The position numbers were made by a program, and so were the translations under genes. A DNA stretch of 64,000 nucleotides from NCBI RefSeq assembly GCF_031845265.1, contig NZ_JAVRBG010000001.1, positions 248,001 through 312,000 on the forward strand. The letters are read 5' to 3'. Each line of letters starts with the position of its first letter. Position 1 is the first letter of the stretch. Under the pieces are notes generated by a model. That model did no database searches. It was not told where the DNA came from and was given only the letters and a program-made list of their open reading frames with translations. Positions 1 through 8,960 of the stretch are shown here, piece by piece. Source of the DNA: Mesonia ostreae. Lineage in GTDB: Bacteria; Bacteroidota; Bacteroidia; Flavobacteriales; Flavobacteriaceae.

Positions 1-532
1 TAGCAGTTTCTCCCGTTCCTATTGCCCAAACGGGTTCATAGGCAAGAGTAATTTTATCCCATTCGCTCTCAGCTAATTCAAAAACGCTATCGGTTAATTG
101 CTTTTTAACTACTTCTACGTGCTTATCACTCTTTCTAGCTTCCAACTCCTCCCCTATGCAAAAAATGATATGCAATCCGTTAGCTAAAGCCGTTTTTACT
201 TTGGCTGCCAACAACTCGTGGCTTTCTTTATAAATACTTCTGCGTTCGCTGTGTCCTAAGATTACCGTTTTTAAGCCTAAGCTAGTCAGCATTTTTGCCG
301 AAACTTCTCCGGTAAACGCTCCGTTTTCTGCTTCATGCATATTTTGAGCCGCCACTTCTATGTGGCTGTCTTCTAATAATTCTTTCGCAGGGTAAAGATT
401 GGTGTACGATGGCGCTACCATCACTTTTACATTTTCTTTAAAGTCTTGCTTTTTTAAATCGTTTAACAAGGTTTTCATCTCTTGCACATCACAATTCATT
501 TTCCAGTTTCCTGCAACAATTTGGTCTCTCAT
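1..532 (-). CDS. tpiA: Triose-phosphate isomerase, 3' end cut by the window
   Basis: This enzyme interconverts dihydroxyacetone phosphate and glyceraldehyde 3-phosphate in glycolysis, in the cytoplasm. About 177 residues are visible from the ATG at 530-532. The family signatures are all present: GNWKMN with the substrate-binding lysine near the N-terminus, GHSERR with the electrophilic histidine, and AYEPVWAIGTG with the catalytic glutamate, close to the window edge. The C-terminal third, with the phosphate-binding loop, lies outside the window. It is the last visible member of a minus-strand group with the DoxX-type and DUF1599 genes, an arrangement I recall as common in flavobacteria. Confidence 0.96.
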   Translation of the reverse strand, partial: MRDQIVAGNWKMNCDVQEMKTLLNDLKKQDFKENVKVMVAPSYTNLYPAKELLEDSHIEVAAQNMHEAENGAFTGEVSAKMLTSLGLKTVILGHSERRSIYKESHELLAAKVKTALANGLHIIFCIGEELEARKSDKHVEVVKKQLTDSVFELAESEWDKITLAYEPVWAIGTGETA

Positions 533-542
533 AATTTTTATT

Positions 543-1619
543 TTAAGTGTTGGCGATTTTTGGATCTAACCAACCATAAATAATATCTACAAAAATATTA
601 ATAAGTATAAACATAAGCGCAATAATTAATACCGCTCCCATAATTACAGGCAAGTCTAAAGTATTTAGCGCATTTACAATTTCTTTTCCTAGGCCATTCC
701 AGCCAAAAATATATTCTACAAAAACCGCTCCTGCTAGCATCGATGCAAACCAACCCGAAATTGCGGTAATCACAGGATTTAATGCATTTTTTAACGCATG
801 TCTTCTTATGATATTCGGCATAGACAATCCTTTGGCCTTCGCCGTTCTTATGTAATCTTGTTGTAAAACTTCTAACAGCGAATTTCTCATCAACTGGATT
901 ACCACCGCCAGAGGTCGAATCCCCAAAACAATGGCTGGGAGAATCAGATTTTTAAGCACCAAATGATTTTTTTCTCCAAAGTCGTCTAGTTCGTATAAGC
1001 TTCCGGTGGTGTTTAAATGTGTGTATTCTCCCAGCACATAAGCAAAAAACCATGCGAAAAGTATGGCACTAAAAAAGGATGGAACACTCATCCCAACGGT
1101 ACTTAAAATCTGAATGCCTTTATCGAGCCATGTATCTTTTTGAAGGGCAGAAATTATTCCGAAGAAAATTCCGATGAGCAAAGCAATAGTAATCGCAGAA
1201 AATGCCAACACAAAGGTATTGGGCAAAGTTTCGGCAATTACCGAGGATACTTTTTTTCCGTTCTTCTGAAAAGATTCTCTTAAATAAGGCGTTTTTAAGG
1301 CTACCGAGGTTTCTCCAATGATAAATAAACTAACCGCATTATACTTATCCTCGTCCAAATAAGTATAATCTTCTTGCTTTACGGAATGAAAGGAAAGCGG
1401 AGATAAATCATTTAAATAATACATATACTGAATAGGAATAGGCTGATCAAAACCATACTTGGCACGTACCGCCTGCAATTGCTCTTCACTCTCATTTTGT
1501 CCCAACATCATTTGCGCAGGATCTCCTGGCAACACGGTAAACAGAAAAAAGATAATACTCACCACGCCAAACAGCGTGAGTAAAGCATAACCTATTTTAT
1601 TTAAAATATATTTTAGCAA
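543..1619 (-). CDS. DppB/OppB-type ABC transporter permease, orphan
   Basis: This inner-membrane permease belongs to the binding-protein-dependent (peptide/nickel type) family. The 358 residues give an N-terminal membrane segment (about 9-31), a periplasmic insertion (about 35-130), then helices near 133-160, 168-196, 223-245, 285-305 and 325-348. The cytoplasmic EAA loop that docks the ATPase is at about 255-283 (IRTAKAKGLS, then a conserved basic stretch). No second permease, ATPase or solute-binding protein lies next to it, so its partners must be encoded elsewhere. The substrate cannot be told from sequence; oligopeptides are the usual default for this family. It sits 10 bp upstream (in coordinates) of the tpiA start and may be co-transcribed with it. 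Confidence 0.9.
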   Translation of the reverse strand: MLKYILNKIGYALLTLFGVVSIIFFLFTVLPGDPAQMMLGQNESEEQLQAVRAKYGFDQPIPIQYMYYLNDLSPLSFHSVKQEDYTYLDEDKYNAVSLFIIGETSVALKTPYLRESFQKNGKKVSSVIAETLPNTFVLAFSAITIALLIGIFFGIISALQKDTWLDKGIQILSTVGMSVPSFFSAILFAWFFAYVLGEYTHLNTTGSLYELDDFGEKNHLVLKNLILPAIVLGIRPLAVVIQLMRNSLLEVLQQDYIRTAKAKGLSMPNIIRRHALKNALNPVITAISGWFASMLAGAVFVEYIFGWNGLGKEIVNALNTLDLPVIMGAVLIIALMFILINIFVDIIYGWLDPKIANT

Positions 1620-1629
1620 AATCTCTTTT

Positions 1630-1863
1630 TTAAAAGTATAAGTGCTTAGAAATAATCCACCAATTGACCTTAATTTTCTTCTCAGAGTTATTTCTAATGA
1701 TTTTATATATGGGTGAAAGTAAGTAAGAAATCATACTCAACAGTAAGAACCATACTTTCGCATAATTAATCTCAATAAGGCTTGAAAAGGAATACCATAA
1801 AACTGCAAATATGATTAAACTAATACATACGCAGCTTAGCATTACTTTTGATTTTACCCACAC
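1630..1863 (-). CDS. Small two-helix membrane protein, unknown function
   Basis: This is a 77-residue reading frame with a GTG start 4 bp after the stop of the upstream DoxX-type gene and 10 bp before the permease, so it fits an operon exactly. Two hydrophobic segments are visible (about 7-28 and 36-53), followed by a basic C-terminal tail (KKIKVNWWIISK). I do not recognise a family. The tight spacing and membrane character favour a real gene; the non-ATG start and short length argue for caution. Confidence 0.55.
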   Translation of the reverse strand: MWVKSKVMLSCVCISLIIFAVLWYSFSSLIEINYAKVWFLLLSMISYLLSPIYKIIRNNSEKKIKVNWWIISKHLYF

Positions 1864-1867
1864 GAGA

Positions 1868-2965
1868 TTACTTCAAATTTAAATCTTCGGCATCGTTCCA
1901 ATGGAGTTTTTGCATAATAGTTCCTTCTTCTAAGGTTACCAAACCAGGATTGGAACGTACAATTGTCTTTATCGCGGTTTCATCAGCAAAATAGAAGTCG
2001 ATTTCTATTCCGTAGATATCTTTAATTTTAGCAATTTCATTAGGTCCAGAAGCCGATAAACCAACTACATGATAGCCCTTTTTATGAGCCTCGTTTATTT
2101 TATTTTTAATAGCGCTCCACCCAGCTTTTTCACTTTTAGCTAAATTATAAGCAGACACCATCAAGACTTTTTGTTCACTTAGAATTTCTTCCGTAAAGTC
2201 TTCTCCATCTTGCTGCAAGGAGAAATCATGAATTGGTGGCACATAACCTTCTTCCACAACTTCGGTATTTACCTCAATAAACTCTCCGTCTATAGATGGG
2301 TAACTTCCTTGCGTTGTGATTATTTTTTCTTCTCCATCTATATTAAATTTCCAATTATAATCATAAACGGCTTGTTTTGCATCCTTTGGCATTTTCATTC
2401 CTTCAGATATATTTACCCCCACTTTATAGGCTCTAAAATCTATGGCAGGCAAATGCATTAACACATAATAGGCAAAACCTAAACAGCCAATAAACGCCAA
2501 GAAGAAAATCCATTTATGAGAGCTAGGATTAAATATAGGCCTTATATATTTTTGATTAAAAAAGACGATTAAGATTAAGATGGTTAGCACCACATCTTTA
2601 GAAAAAGATTCCCAAGGTGTTAAAGGCAACGCATCTCCAAAACAGCCACAATCTGTCACTTTATTAAAATACGCCGAGTAGAAAGTGAGAAACGTAAAAA
2701 AGAGAATCATTAATAGTAAACTCCATCGCGTTATGTTCTTCAAATAGCCTAAAATAAGCGTGAGTCCCAGCAGCAATTCTACAATCACTAAAAATATAGC
2801 CAATGGTAGAGCGAAAGGAACCAAAAATGGAATGTCTAGTACACCCGGACTAAAATATTCTTGTAATTTATAAGAAAAACCAACAGGATCATTGAGTTTT
2901 ACAAAGCCACTGATGATAAATAAAATGCCGACAAAAATTCTGGCAAAACCTACAATTACTTTCAT
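1868..2965 (-). CDS. DoxX/MauE-type membrane protein, BT_3928 family
   Basis: This is a 365-residue inner-membrane protein. Residues about 1-135 form a four-helix DoxX/MauE-like domain, including the DCGCFGD motif between helices that is typical of MauE-like redox-associated proteins. A further helix lies near 150-170. The soluble C-terminal part (about 225-365) resembles a thioredoxin-like fold by its order of strands, but I see no CxxC active site in it. The family is conserved across Bacteroidetes beside tpiA and the DUF1599 gene; its biochemical role is not established as far as I know, though a link to thiol or quinone redox chemistry is plausible. It begins 6 bp after the DUF1599 stop. 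Confidence 0.85.
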   Translation of the reverse strand: MKVIVGFARIFVGILFIISGFVKLNDPVGFSYKLQEYFSPGVLDIPFLVPFALPLAIFLVIVELLLGLTLILGYLKNITRWSLLLMILFFTFLTFYSAYFNKVTDCGCFGDALPLTPWESFSKDVVLTILILIVFFNQKYIRPIFNPSSHKWIFFLAFIGCLGFAYYVLMHLPAIDFRAYKVGVNISEGMKMPKDAKQAVYDYNWKFNIDGEEKIITTQGSYPSIDGEFIEVNTEVVEEGYVPPIHDFSLQQDGEDFTEEILSEQKVLMVSAYNLAKSEKAGWSAIKNKINEAHKKGYHVVGLSASGPNEIAKIKDIYGIEIDFYFADETAIKTIVRSNPGLVTLEEGTIMQKLHWNDAEDLNLK

Positions 2966-2971
2966 AATAAA

Positions 2972-3523
2972 TTATTTTAAAGATTCGTGGAAGTTAAGAA
3001 GAATGAGAGAAAAAACAGCATAATTTACCATGTCTTGGTAGTTGGCATCAATACCTTCGCTTACACTGGTTCTTCCTTGGTTATTTTCTATTTGTTTTAC
3101 GCGCAGTAATTTTTGCAAAATCAAATCGGTTAAAGAGCTCACGCGCATTTCTCGCCATGCTTCTCCGTAATCATGATTTTTATTTTCCATCAATTGCTTG
3201 GTAATTTTAATTTGCTTATCGTAATGCTTCAAGGCTTTTTCTGTTGAAAAATCGGGTTGATCTGCTACTCCGTTTTCTTGCTGAATCAGTGCCATAATGC
3301 AATAATTGATGATGCCTATAAATTCAGAAATTTCTCCCTCCTCTACTTTTTGTTCGGCATTTTGCTGCAAACCTCTTATGCGTTGCGCTTTAATAAAAAT
3401 TTGATCGGTTAGTGATGGTAAGCGTAAGATTCGCCATGCGCTACCATAATCATTCATTTTATGTTGAAATAATTCTCGGCACTTAGAAACCACCGAATCA
3501 TATTGTAAAGAAGTATTTTGCAT
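2972..3523 (-). CDS. DUF1599 (nucleotide-modification-associated) protein
   Basis: This 183-residue cytoplasmic protein consists of two copies of one module. Each carries the pattern DYG.(A)WR..R..SLTD.I..K: first MNDYGSAWRILRLPSLTDQI, then NHDYGEAWREMRVSSLTDLI about 80 residues later. The start is placed at ATG 3521-3523 (MQNTSLQ). A TTG 42 bp upstream also gives an open frame, but the ATG matches the N-terminus I recall for relatives. It is divergent from folP and heads the minus-strand group that continues to DoxX and tpiA. No catalytic function can be assigned; related domains are associated with nucleotide modification. Confidence 0.88.
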   Translation of the reverse strand: MQNTSLQYDSVVSKCRELFQHKMNDYGSAWRILRLPSLTDQIFIKAQRIRGLQQNAEQKVEEGEISEFIGIINYCIMALIQQENGVADQPDFSTEKALKHYDKQIKITKQLMENKNHDYGEAWREMRVSSLTDLILQKLLRVKQIENNQGRTSVSEGIDANYQDMVNYAVFSLILLNFHESLK

Positions 3524-3590
3524 GAAAACGCCGTATTTTGCGTAAATTTCGGAGAAATATTTCAACTATTCAAAGTTATTTAATCTTAAT

Positions 3591-4409
3591 ATGACAATTA
3601 ATTGCAACGGCAAGCTTATTTCACTAGAAAGCCCTAAAATCATGGGGATTCTTAACCTTACCCCCGACTCCTTTTTTGATGGCGGCAACTATAAAAATGA
3701 AAAAGAAATTCTTCAGCAAACAGAGAAAATGCTGCAGGAAGGTGCTTTTTGTATTGATGTGGGCGCCTATAGTTCTAAACCAAATGCTAAAAACGTTTCC
3801 ACGGAAGAAGAGCTGCAACGCTTGCTTCCTATCGTAAAGCTTTTAACAGAAGAGTTTCCGTATATTATTTTGTCTATCGATACCTTTAGAAGTGAAGTAG
3901 CAAAAAAAGCGATAGAGAATGGAGCGGCGATGATTAATGATATTTCTGGCGGAAGTCTTGATGAGCAGATGATGAAAACCGTAGGCGAATTAAAAGTTCC
4001 TTATATTTTGATGCATATGCGCGGCAATCCTCAAACGATGCAATCGCTAACGCAATACGATGACCTTTTACAGGATCTTGTGTATTATTTTTCTAAAAAA
4101 GTAGCTCAGGCTAGAAGCTTCGGAATTAACGATATCATCCTAGATCCCGGCTTTGGGTTTGCAAAAAACACCCATCAAAACTTTGAGTTGCTTAAAAACA
4201 TGAAAATCTTAGAAGTCTTAGAACTCCCAATTTTAGCTGGACTCTCCAGAAAATCTATGATTTTTAAAACTTTAGAAACCTCGGCAAAAGAAGCCCTAAA
4301 CGGAACTAGTGTTTTAAACACTATAGCCTTACAACAAGGTGCAAAAATTCTAAGAGTACACGACGTAAAAGAAGCACAAGAATGTATAGAGCTTGTTGCT
4401 CAACTTTAG
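3591..4409 (+). CDS. folP: Dihydropteroate synthase
   Basis: FolP condenses p-aminobenzoate with 6-hydroxymethyl-dihydropterin pyrophosphate in folate synthesis; it is the sulfonamide target. The 272 residues are full length. Visible signatures are MGILNLTPDSFFDGG near residue 18 (pterin-site loop 1), DVGAYSSKP (the usual DiGgeStrP region), SIDTFR, NDISGG, and the conserved DPGFGFAKN segment near 185. It starts at ATG 3591, divergent from DUF1599 with under 70 bp between starts, and is followed on the same strand by cdaA after 300 bp. FolP beside the diadenylate cyclase is a recurrent Bacteroidetes arrangement. Confidence 0.96.
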   Translation: MTINCNGKLISLESPKIMGILNLTPDSFFDGGNYKNEKEILQQTEKMLQEGAFCIDVGAYSSKPNAKNVSTEEELQRLLPIVKLLTEEFPYIILSIDTFRSEVAKKAIENGAAMINDISGGSLDEQMMKTVGELKVPYILMHMRGNPQTMQSLTQYDDLLQDLVYYFSKKVAQARSFGINDIILDPGFGFAKNTHQNFELLKNMKILEVLELPILAGLSRKSMIFKTLETSAKEALNGTSVLNTIALQQGAKILRVHDVKEAQECIELVAQL

Positions 4410-4709
4410 GATTTAAGTTTAGTCGTGTCCCACTAAGATACAAGGCTTACCCGTATCGAAAGAATACGTTCGGACGGGCCGCTTCGCTGAAAGACGTAAG
4501 ATAAAGGTCTTGACACATAATAGCTTAAAAACCAAGTTAATTAAATAAAGAATAGGTGTTTATTTTTTAAATTTTAATTTTCAACATCGTAGCAAGCTGT
4601 ACCGTCCATAAAAAGTTTAAAAACTCTATTATACTTGTAATAACAGAAATCTGTAATATTTTTATCGAACACTAGTGATTAAATTTATAAATTTACAAAA
4701 AAGTACTAT
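4410..4709. other. Intergenic region with nested inverted repeats
   Basis: These 300 bp between folP and cdaA have no supported gene. CGTAT (4452-4456) pairs with ATACG (4464-4468), and CCCGT (4450-4454) can alternatively pair with ACGGG (4474-4478). An outer GTGTC (4425-4429) faces GACAC (4512-4516). The stretch is visibly richer in G and C than its surroundings. It may be a folP terminator, a structured leader of cdaA or a dispersed repeat; no U-run follows the inner hairpin, so a simple terminator is not the best fit. The rest is AT-rich and I see nothing else in it. Confidence 0.35.
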
Positions 4710-5495
4710 TTGGAAACCTTCAATTTTCTAGACTTACGCATTCTTGATGTCATTGATATTTTATTGGTGGCAATTCTTCTTTATTACATCTACAAATTAG
4801 TAAAAGGAAGTGCGGCTATCAATATCTTTATTGGGATTGTGATTGTGTACTTGGCTTGGAAGTTTACTCAGGTGTTACAAATGGAAATGCTAAGTAGCAT
4901 TTTAGGCCAATTTATTGGTGCAGGAATGTTTGCTTTGATTGTTGTTTTTCAGCAAGAAATAAGAAAATTTTTATTGATGGTGGGTTCTACCAATTTTGGA
5001 AGCAAACGAAGACTCATCAAACATTTGCGCTTTTTACGAGATGATGACAAAGAAGTCACCACAGATATTTCTGCTATAATTCGTGCCTGTGAGAGTATGG
5101 GAAAGACCAATACAGGAGCTTTAATCGTGATTGGAAGAAGTACCAAGTTAGAGTTTATAAAAAACTCTGGAGATACTATGGATATTGAATTGAATCAGCC
5201 CATTTTAGAATCTATTTTCTTTAAAAATTCTACCCTACACGATGGCGCATTGGTGATTGAAGAAAACCGAATTACCGCAACTAGAGTGATTTTACCCGTA
5301 AGCAATGATAGGACTATTCCGCTTCGGTTTGGGTTAAGACATCGCGCTGCTGTTGGTATTACCGAAAAAACGGATGCGCTTGCTTTGGTGGTGAGTGAGG
5401 AAACCGGACAAACCTCTTATATAAAAAATGGTTCTTTTGAGATGTATGATTCTTACGAGGATTTAGGAAATAAATTAAAAGAAGATTTAGAGTAG
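4710..5495 (+). CDS. cdaA: Diadenylate cyclase (c-di-AMP synthase), CdaA type
   Basis: This membrane-anchored enzyme makes cyclic di-AMP from two ATP. The 261 residues begin with three hydrophobic helices (about 10-30, 33-52, 60-85), followed by the DAC domain. Its hallmarks are present: DGA at 178-180 and RHR at 210-212, in LHDGALVIEE and RFGLRHRAAVG. The start is TTG at 4710-4712; no ATG is available before the first helix, and the resulting N-terminus matches the family. No glmM or cdaR homologue is adjacent, unlike Firmicutes. c-di-AMP usually controls potassium transport and osmotic balance; candidate RCK_C-containing targets occur at 47-55 kb in this window. Confidence 0.93.
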   Translation: METFNFLDLRILDVIDILLVAILLYYIYKLVKGSAAINIFIGIVIVYLAWKFTQVLQMEMLSSILGQFIGAGMFALIVVFQQEIRKFLLMVGSTNFGSKRRLIKHLRFLRDDDKEVTTDISAIIRACESMGKTNTGALIVIGRSTKLEFIKNSGDTMDIELNQPILESIFFKNSTLHDGALVIEENRITATRVILPVSNDRTIPLRFGLRHRAAVGITEKTDALALVVSEETGQTSYIKNGSFEMYDSYEDLGNKLKEDLE

Positions 5496-5664
5496 AAAAA
5501 TTAGATTTTAGATCATAGAGACTAGAAACTAGACATAATGAAGAAGGATAATTTAAAATTTTGATTGGATCTAAATCTGGAAATTTATAGTTTATACTAA
5601 AACCTATTACTTCTCTATTGTAAGGATTATAATATAAAGGTTATCAAATCACTTTTGTAAAATA

Positions 5665-6402
5665 ATGAAATGTAAAAACTGTTCTTCTCAATTAAGTACT
5701 GAAAACAACTATTGTGAACATTGCGGTGCTAAAGTGATCAATTATCGCTTAAGTCTAAAACAACTTTGGGGTGAATTTAAGCTCAATTTTTTAAGTTTTG
5801 ATCATACTTTCTTTAACACCTTTTGGAGCTTACTCACGCAACCTCAACACGTCATTAATAGTTATATTGGAGGAACGCGTAAAAAATACTTAAATGTAGT
5901 TAGCTTTTTTGTAATAGCCTTAACCCTAGTAGGATTTCAGCTCTTTATCCAAAGAAAATTTTATCCCGAAAGTCTGCAAGTAGGAACCATGTTTGGCACC
6001 GATTTCTTTGGAACGAACCTTGATTGGATCTATGAAAATTATTCTTTGATACAACTGGTTAATTTACCTTTGTATGCCTTTATCGCAAAATTATCTTTCT
6101 TTAACTATAAGAAATTCAACTATACTGAGCATTTAGTTGTTATGACTTACCTCACCGCAGAAAACACGATTCTCACTTCAATTTTCTTGCTTATTGCAGT
6201 CAATTTTGGGGGAAATATGTATGAACTGAGTAATTATTTCAACTTATTTTTCTTTTTGTATACCTGTTACGCTTATAAAAAACTTTATCCCTTAAGATGG
6301 ATCGAGTTATTTACTGCCACAGTTCTGTTTATTACAATAATTACAATCTTAATGGTATTTTTAACTATGGTTGGAGTGGGCTATGCTTTTATGACCAACT
6401 AA
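5665..6402 (+). CDS. DUF3667 membrane protein with zinc-ribbon head
   Basis: This 245-residue protein opens with a zinc ribbon: C3-x2-C6 and C17-x2-C20 (CKNCSS, YCEHCGAKV). It is followed by a linker and hydrophobic segments near 75-95, 125-140, 155-180, 185-205 and 215-240. This layout matches DUF3667, a Bacteroidetes family of unknown function. It stands alone on the plus strand, converging with the ABC exporter (20 bp between stops). The gap before it (5496-5664) contains a TAG-rich simple-sequence tract at about 5500-5535 like those flanking other genes in the window. Confidence 0.8.
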   Translation: MKCKNCSSQLSTENNYCEHCGAKVINYRLSLKQLWGEFKLNFLSFDHTFFNTFWSLLTQPQHVINSYIGGTRKKYLNVVSFFVIALTLVGFQLFIQRKFYPESLQVGTMFGTDFFGTNLDWIYENYSLIQLVNLPLYAFIAKLSFFNYKKFNYTEHLVVMTYLTAENTILTSIFLLIAVNFGGNMYELSNYFNLFFFLYTCYAYKKLYPLRWIELFTATVLFITIITILMVFLTMVGVGYAFMTN

Positions 6403-6422
6403 ATTTAGATAAAAATTAAAGC

Positions 6423-8192
6423 CTATTCTGTAACCTCTTCTTCCATAAACTGAACCTCATAGAGGTTTCTATAGTATCCGTTTTCTTGCTGAAGTAATTC
6501 TTGGTGGGTTCCTATTTCTACAATATTTCCCGCATCCATCACAATAATTTTATCAGCCTTTTTAATCGTGGCCAAACGGTGGGCAATTACAATAGAAGTC
6601 CGCCCTTTGGTCACCTTATCTGTAGCATCTTGCATGAGCTGCTCGCTATAACTATCTACAGAAGAAGTGGCTTCATCTAACACTAAAATAGAAGGATTAC
6701 TCACGTAAGCTCGTAAGAAAGCAATCAATTGACGTTGCCCGCTAGAAAGCATAGCTCCGCGTTCTTTCACATCATAGTGATATCCGTTAGGCAGCGAAGA
6801 AATAAACTCGTGTACCCCTATTTCTTTAGCAGCATTCATCACTTCTTCTTCGGAAATGTTAGGATTTCCTAAGGTGATATTTTTCATAATGGTATCGGCA
6901 AACAAAAAGACATCTTGCAATACCACCGCAATTTCATTCCGTAAAGACTTTAAGGTAAAATCTTTAATATTCGTATTATCTATGAAGATTTCGCCGCTAT
7001 CGGTTTCGTAAAACCTACTCAACAAATTAATAATGGTACTTTTTCCTGCTCCCGTTGCTCCCACAATGGCAATGGTTTCTCCTGGTTGCACTTCAAAAGA
7101 AATTCCTTTGACCACTTCTTCTCCTTGAATATAGCTAAAGCGGACATCTTTAAACCTAATTTCACCTGTTAAGTCTTCCGCAGTAATGGTACCTGTATTT
7201 TCTATAACAGATTTTGTATCTAAAACGGCAAATACTCTATTGGCGGCCACCATGCCCATTTGCAGGGTATTAAACTTATCGGCGATTTGTCTTAACGGTC
7301 GAAACAGCATCTGAATAAGCTGAATAAACATCACAATAATCCCCAAATCTAAAGCATCTCCGTTAGTAATTTGCAAACCACCAAACCACACCACCAAACC
7401 AATAGCGATAGAACTAGACATTTCGGCGATAGGAAAAAAAATAGAATTATACCAAACCGTCTTGATCCAAGCTTTTTTATGTTTGTGGTTAATTTCTTTA
7501 AACCGCTCGTATTCTACATCTTCCCGACCAAAAATTTGAAGAATTTTCATCCCTGTAATGCGCTCTTGAACAAAAGAGTTGAGATTAGAAACTTGTGTTC
7601 TCACTTCCTCAAAAGCGATTTTCATCTTCTGCTGAAAAACACGCGTTGCGTATAGAATAAACGGCATCACTGCTAACACCAAAAAGGTAAGTTTCCAATC
7701 TTGAAAAAACATAAAAACCAATACCACCAGCATTTTTAGCAAATCACTAATAATCATAAACAAACCCTGACTAAAAATACTAGCAATGGTTTCTATATCG
7801 CTTACGGCACGGGTTACCAATCGTCCTACGGCAGATTGATCGTAATATTGTTTTTTAAACTGAAGCATGTGATCAAAAAGATTCACCCGAATATCCCGAA
7901 TCACCTCTTGTCCCAGCCAGTTGGCGAAGTAAATAAAACAAAATTGAAATATAACTTCTAGAATTAACACACCAAACATTAACGAAACATATAAAATAAG
8001 GTTGTCATTGTCTTTGGGTACAATGCTATCGTTAATGGTAATTTTGGTAAGGTAAGGACGTAAAACGGCCAGCAATGATAATAGCACCGCAGCAAAAGCT
8101 ACAAAGTAAAAAGTTACCTTGTAAGGGTTGGTGTATCTAAGCAAACGCCTAAATAAATTAAAATCAAATGCACTCCCTGTTTTACTTGCCAT
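6423..8192 (-). CDS. ABC exporter with fused membrane and ATPase domains (MsbA-like)
   Basis: This is a half-transporter of 589 residues that should act as a homodimer in the inner membrane. Six membrane helices occupy about 25-310. The ATPase domain shows Walker A GATGAGKS (378-385), a Q-loop (VVLQDVFLF), signature LSSGQRQ (482-488), Walker B ILVLDE (502-507) and an H-loop histidine at about 538. The type fits lipid A/lipid or multidrug export, but the substrate cannot be assigned from sequence. Its start overlaps the end of truA by 11 bp, so the two are translationally linked. All catalytic motifs are intact. Confidence 0.93.
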   Translation of the reverse strand: MASKTGSAFDFNLFRRLLRYTNPYKVTFYFVAFAAVLLSLLAVLRPYLTKITINDSIVPKDNDNLILYVSLMFGVLILEVIFQFCFIYFANWLGQEVIRDIRVNLFDHMLQFKKQYYDQSAVGRLVTRAVSDIETIASIFSQGLFMIISDLLKMLVVLVFMFFQDWKLTFLVLAVMPFILYATRVFQQKMKIAFEEVRTQVSNLNSFVQERITGMKILQIFGREDVEYERFKEINHKHKKAWIKTVWYNSIFFPIAEMSSSIAIGLVVWFGGLQITNGDALDLGIIVMFIQLIQMLFRPLRQIADKFNTLQMGMVAANRVFAVLDTKSVIENTGTITAEDLTGEIRFKDVRFSYIQGEEVVKGISFEVQPGETIAIVGATGAGKSTIINLLSRFYETDSGEIFIDNTNIKDFTLKSLRNEIAVVLQDVFLFADTIMKNITLGNPNISEEEVMNAAKEIGVHEFISSLPNGYHYDVKERGAMLSSGQRQLIAFLRAYVSNPSILVLDEATSSVDSYSEQLMQDATDKVTKGRTSIVIAHRLATIKKADKIIVMDAGNIVEIGTHQELLQQENGYYRNLYEVQFMEEEVTE

Positions 8193-8937
8193 TTCTTACT
8201 TCTATTCTTTTGGGATATTCTACTTGTGTTAAAAATAATCCTTTGGCTGCTACAGATTTTCCCGCGGCAGACCTGTCTTTACTTTTTATGATTTGATGTA
8301 AATCATTTAAACTGCGTTTACCCACCCCTATTTCTAACAAGGTGCCTACAATGGCACGCACCATATTGCGCAAAAACCGATCTGCTTTAATAGTGAACAC
8401 CAATTGATGTTCTTTCTTTTCCCAATGGGCATATACAATCTTACAATTATACGTAAACACATCGGTCTTTACCTTAGAGAAACATTGAAAATCTTTATAG
8501 TCTAATAAGATTTTCGCGGCCTCATTCATCGCCTCTACATCAATACTTTTTTTAATGTAACAAGCCATCGCATTGGTAAAGGGATTTTTTTGCGTGTCTA
8601 CATAATATTTATATTCCCTCGCCGTAGCATCAAATCTTGCGTGGGCATCGGGGGAAACTTCAAACACATCATTTACGGCAATGCTGGGTGGCAACATTGT
8701 ATTCAGTTTAAATATAAAAGCGGTGATATCTTTTATTTCTCCCGTATCAAAATGAGCAAATATTTGTTGGGCGTGTACTCCTGCATCGGTTCTACCTGCG
8801 CCTACAACTTCTATATTTTCTTGTAAAGCAATACTCAATTTATCTTCTACGACTTCTTGTACACTAATCACATTAGGTTGACGCTGCCAGCCAAAAAAGT
8901 CTTTTCCGTTAAAAGATAAATCAATAAAATACCTCAA
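8182..8937 (-). CDS. truA: tRNA pseudouridine(38-40) synthase
   Basis: TruA converts uridines 38-40 in the anticodon arm of tRNAs to pseudouridine. The 251 residues are standard length. The catalytic aspartate lies in GAGRTDAGVHA (about 46-56), preceded by the N-terminal GWQRQP motif; the RFLRNMVRAIVG segment near 185 is also characteristic. It starts at ATG 8937 and its 3' end overlaps the ABC exporter gene by 11 bp, giving a two-gene transcriptional unit with a candidate promoter just upstream. Confidence 0.96.
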   Translation of the reverse strand: MRYFIDLSFNGKDFFGWQRQPNVISVQEVVEDKLSIALQENIEVVGAGRTDAGVHAQQIFAHFDTGEIKDITAFIFKLNTMLPPSIAVNDVFEVSPDAHARFDATAREYKYYVDTQKNPFTNAMACYIKKSIDVEAMNEAAKILLDYKDFQCFSKVKTDVFTYNCKIVYAHWEKKEHQLVFTIKADRFLRNMVRAIVGTLLEIGVGKRSLNDLHQIIKSKDRSAAGKSVAAKGLFLTQVEYPKRIEVRNGK

Positions 8938-8960
8938 TCTTAATTCTTATTTTTACGCTG

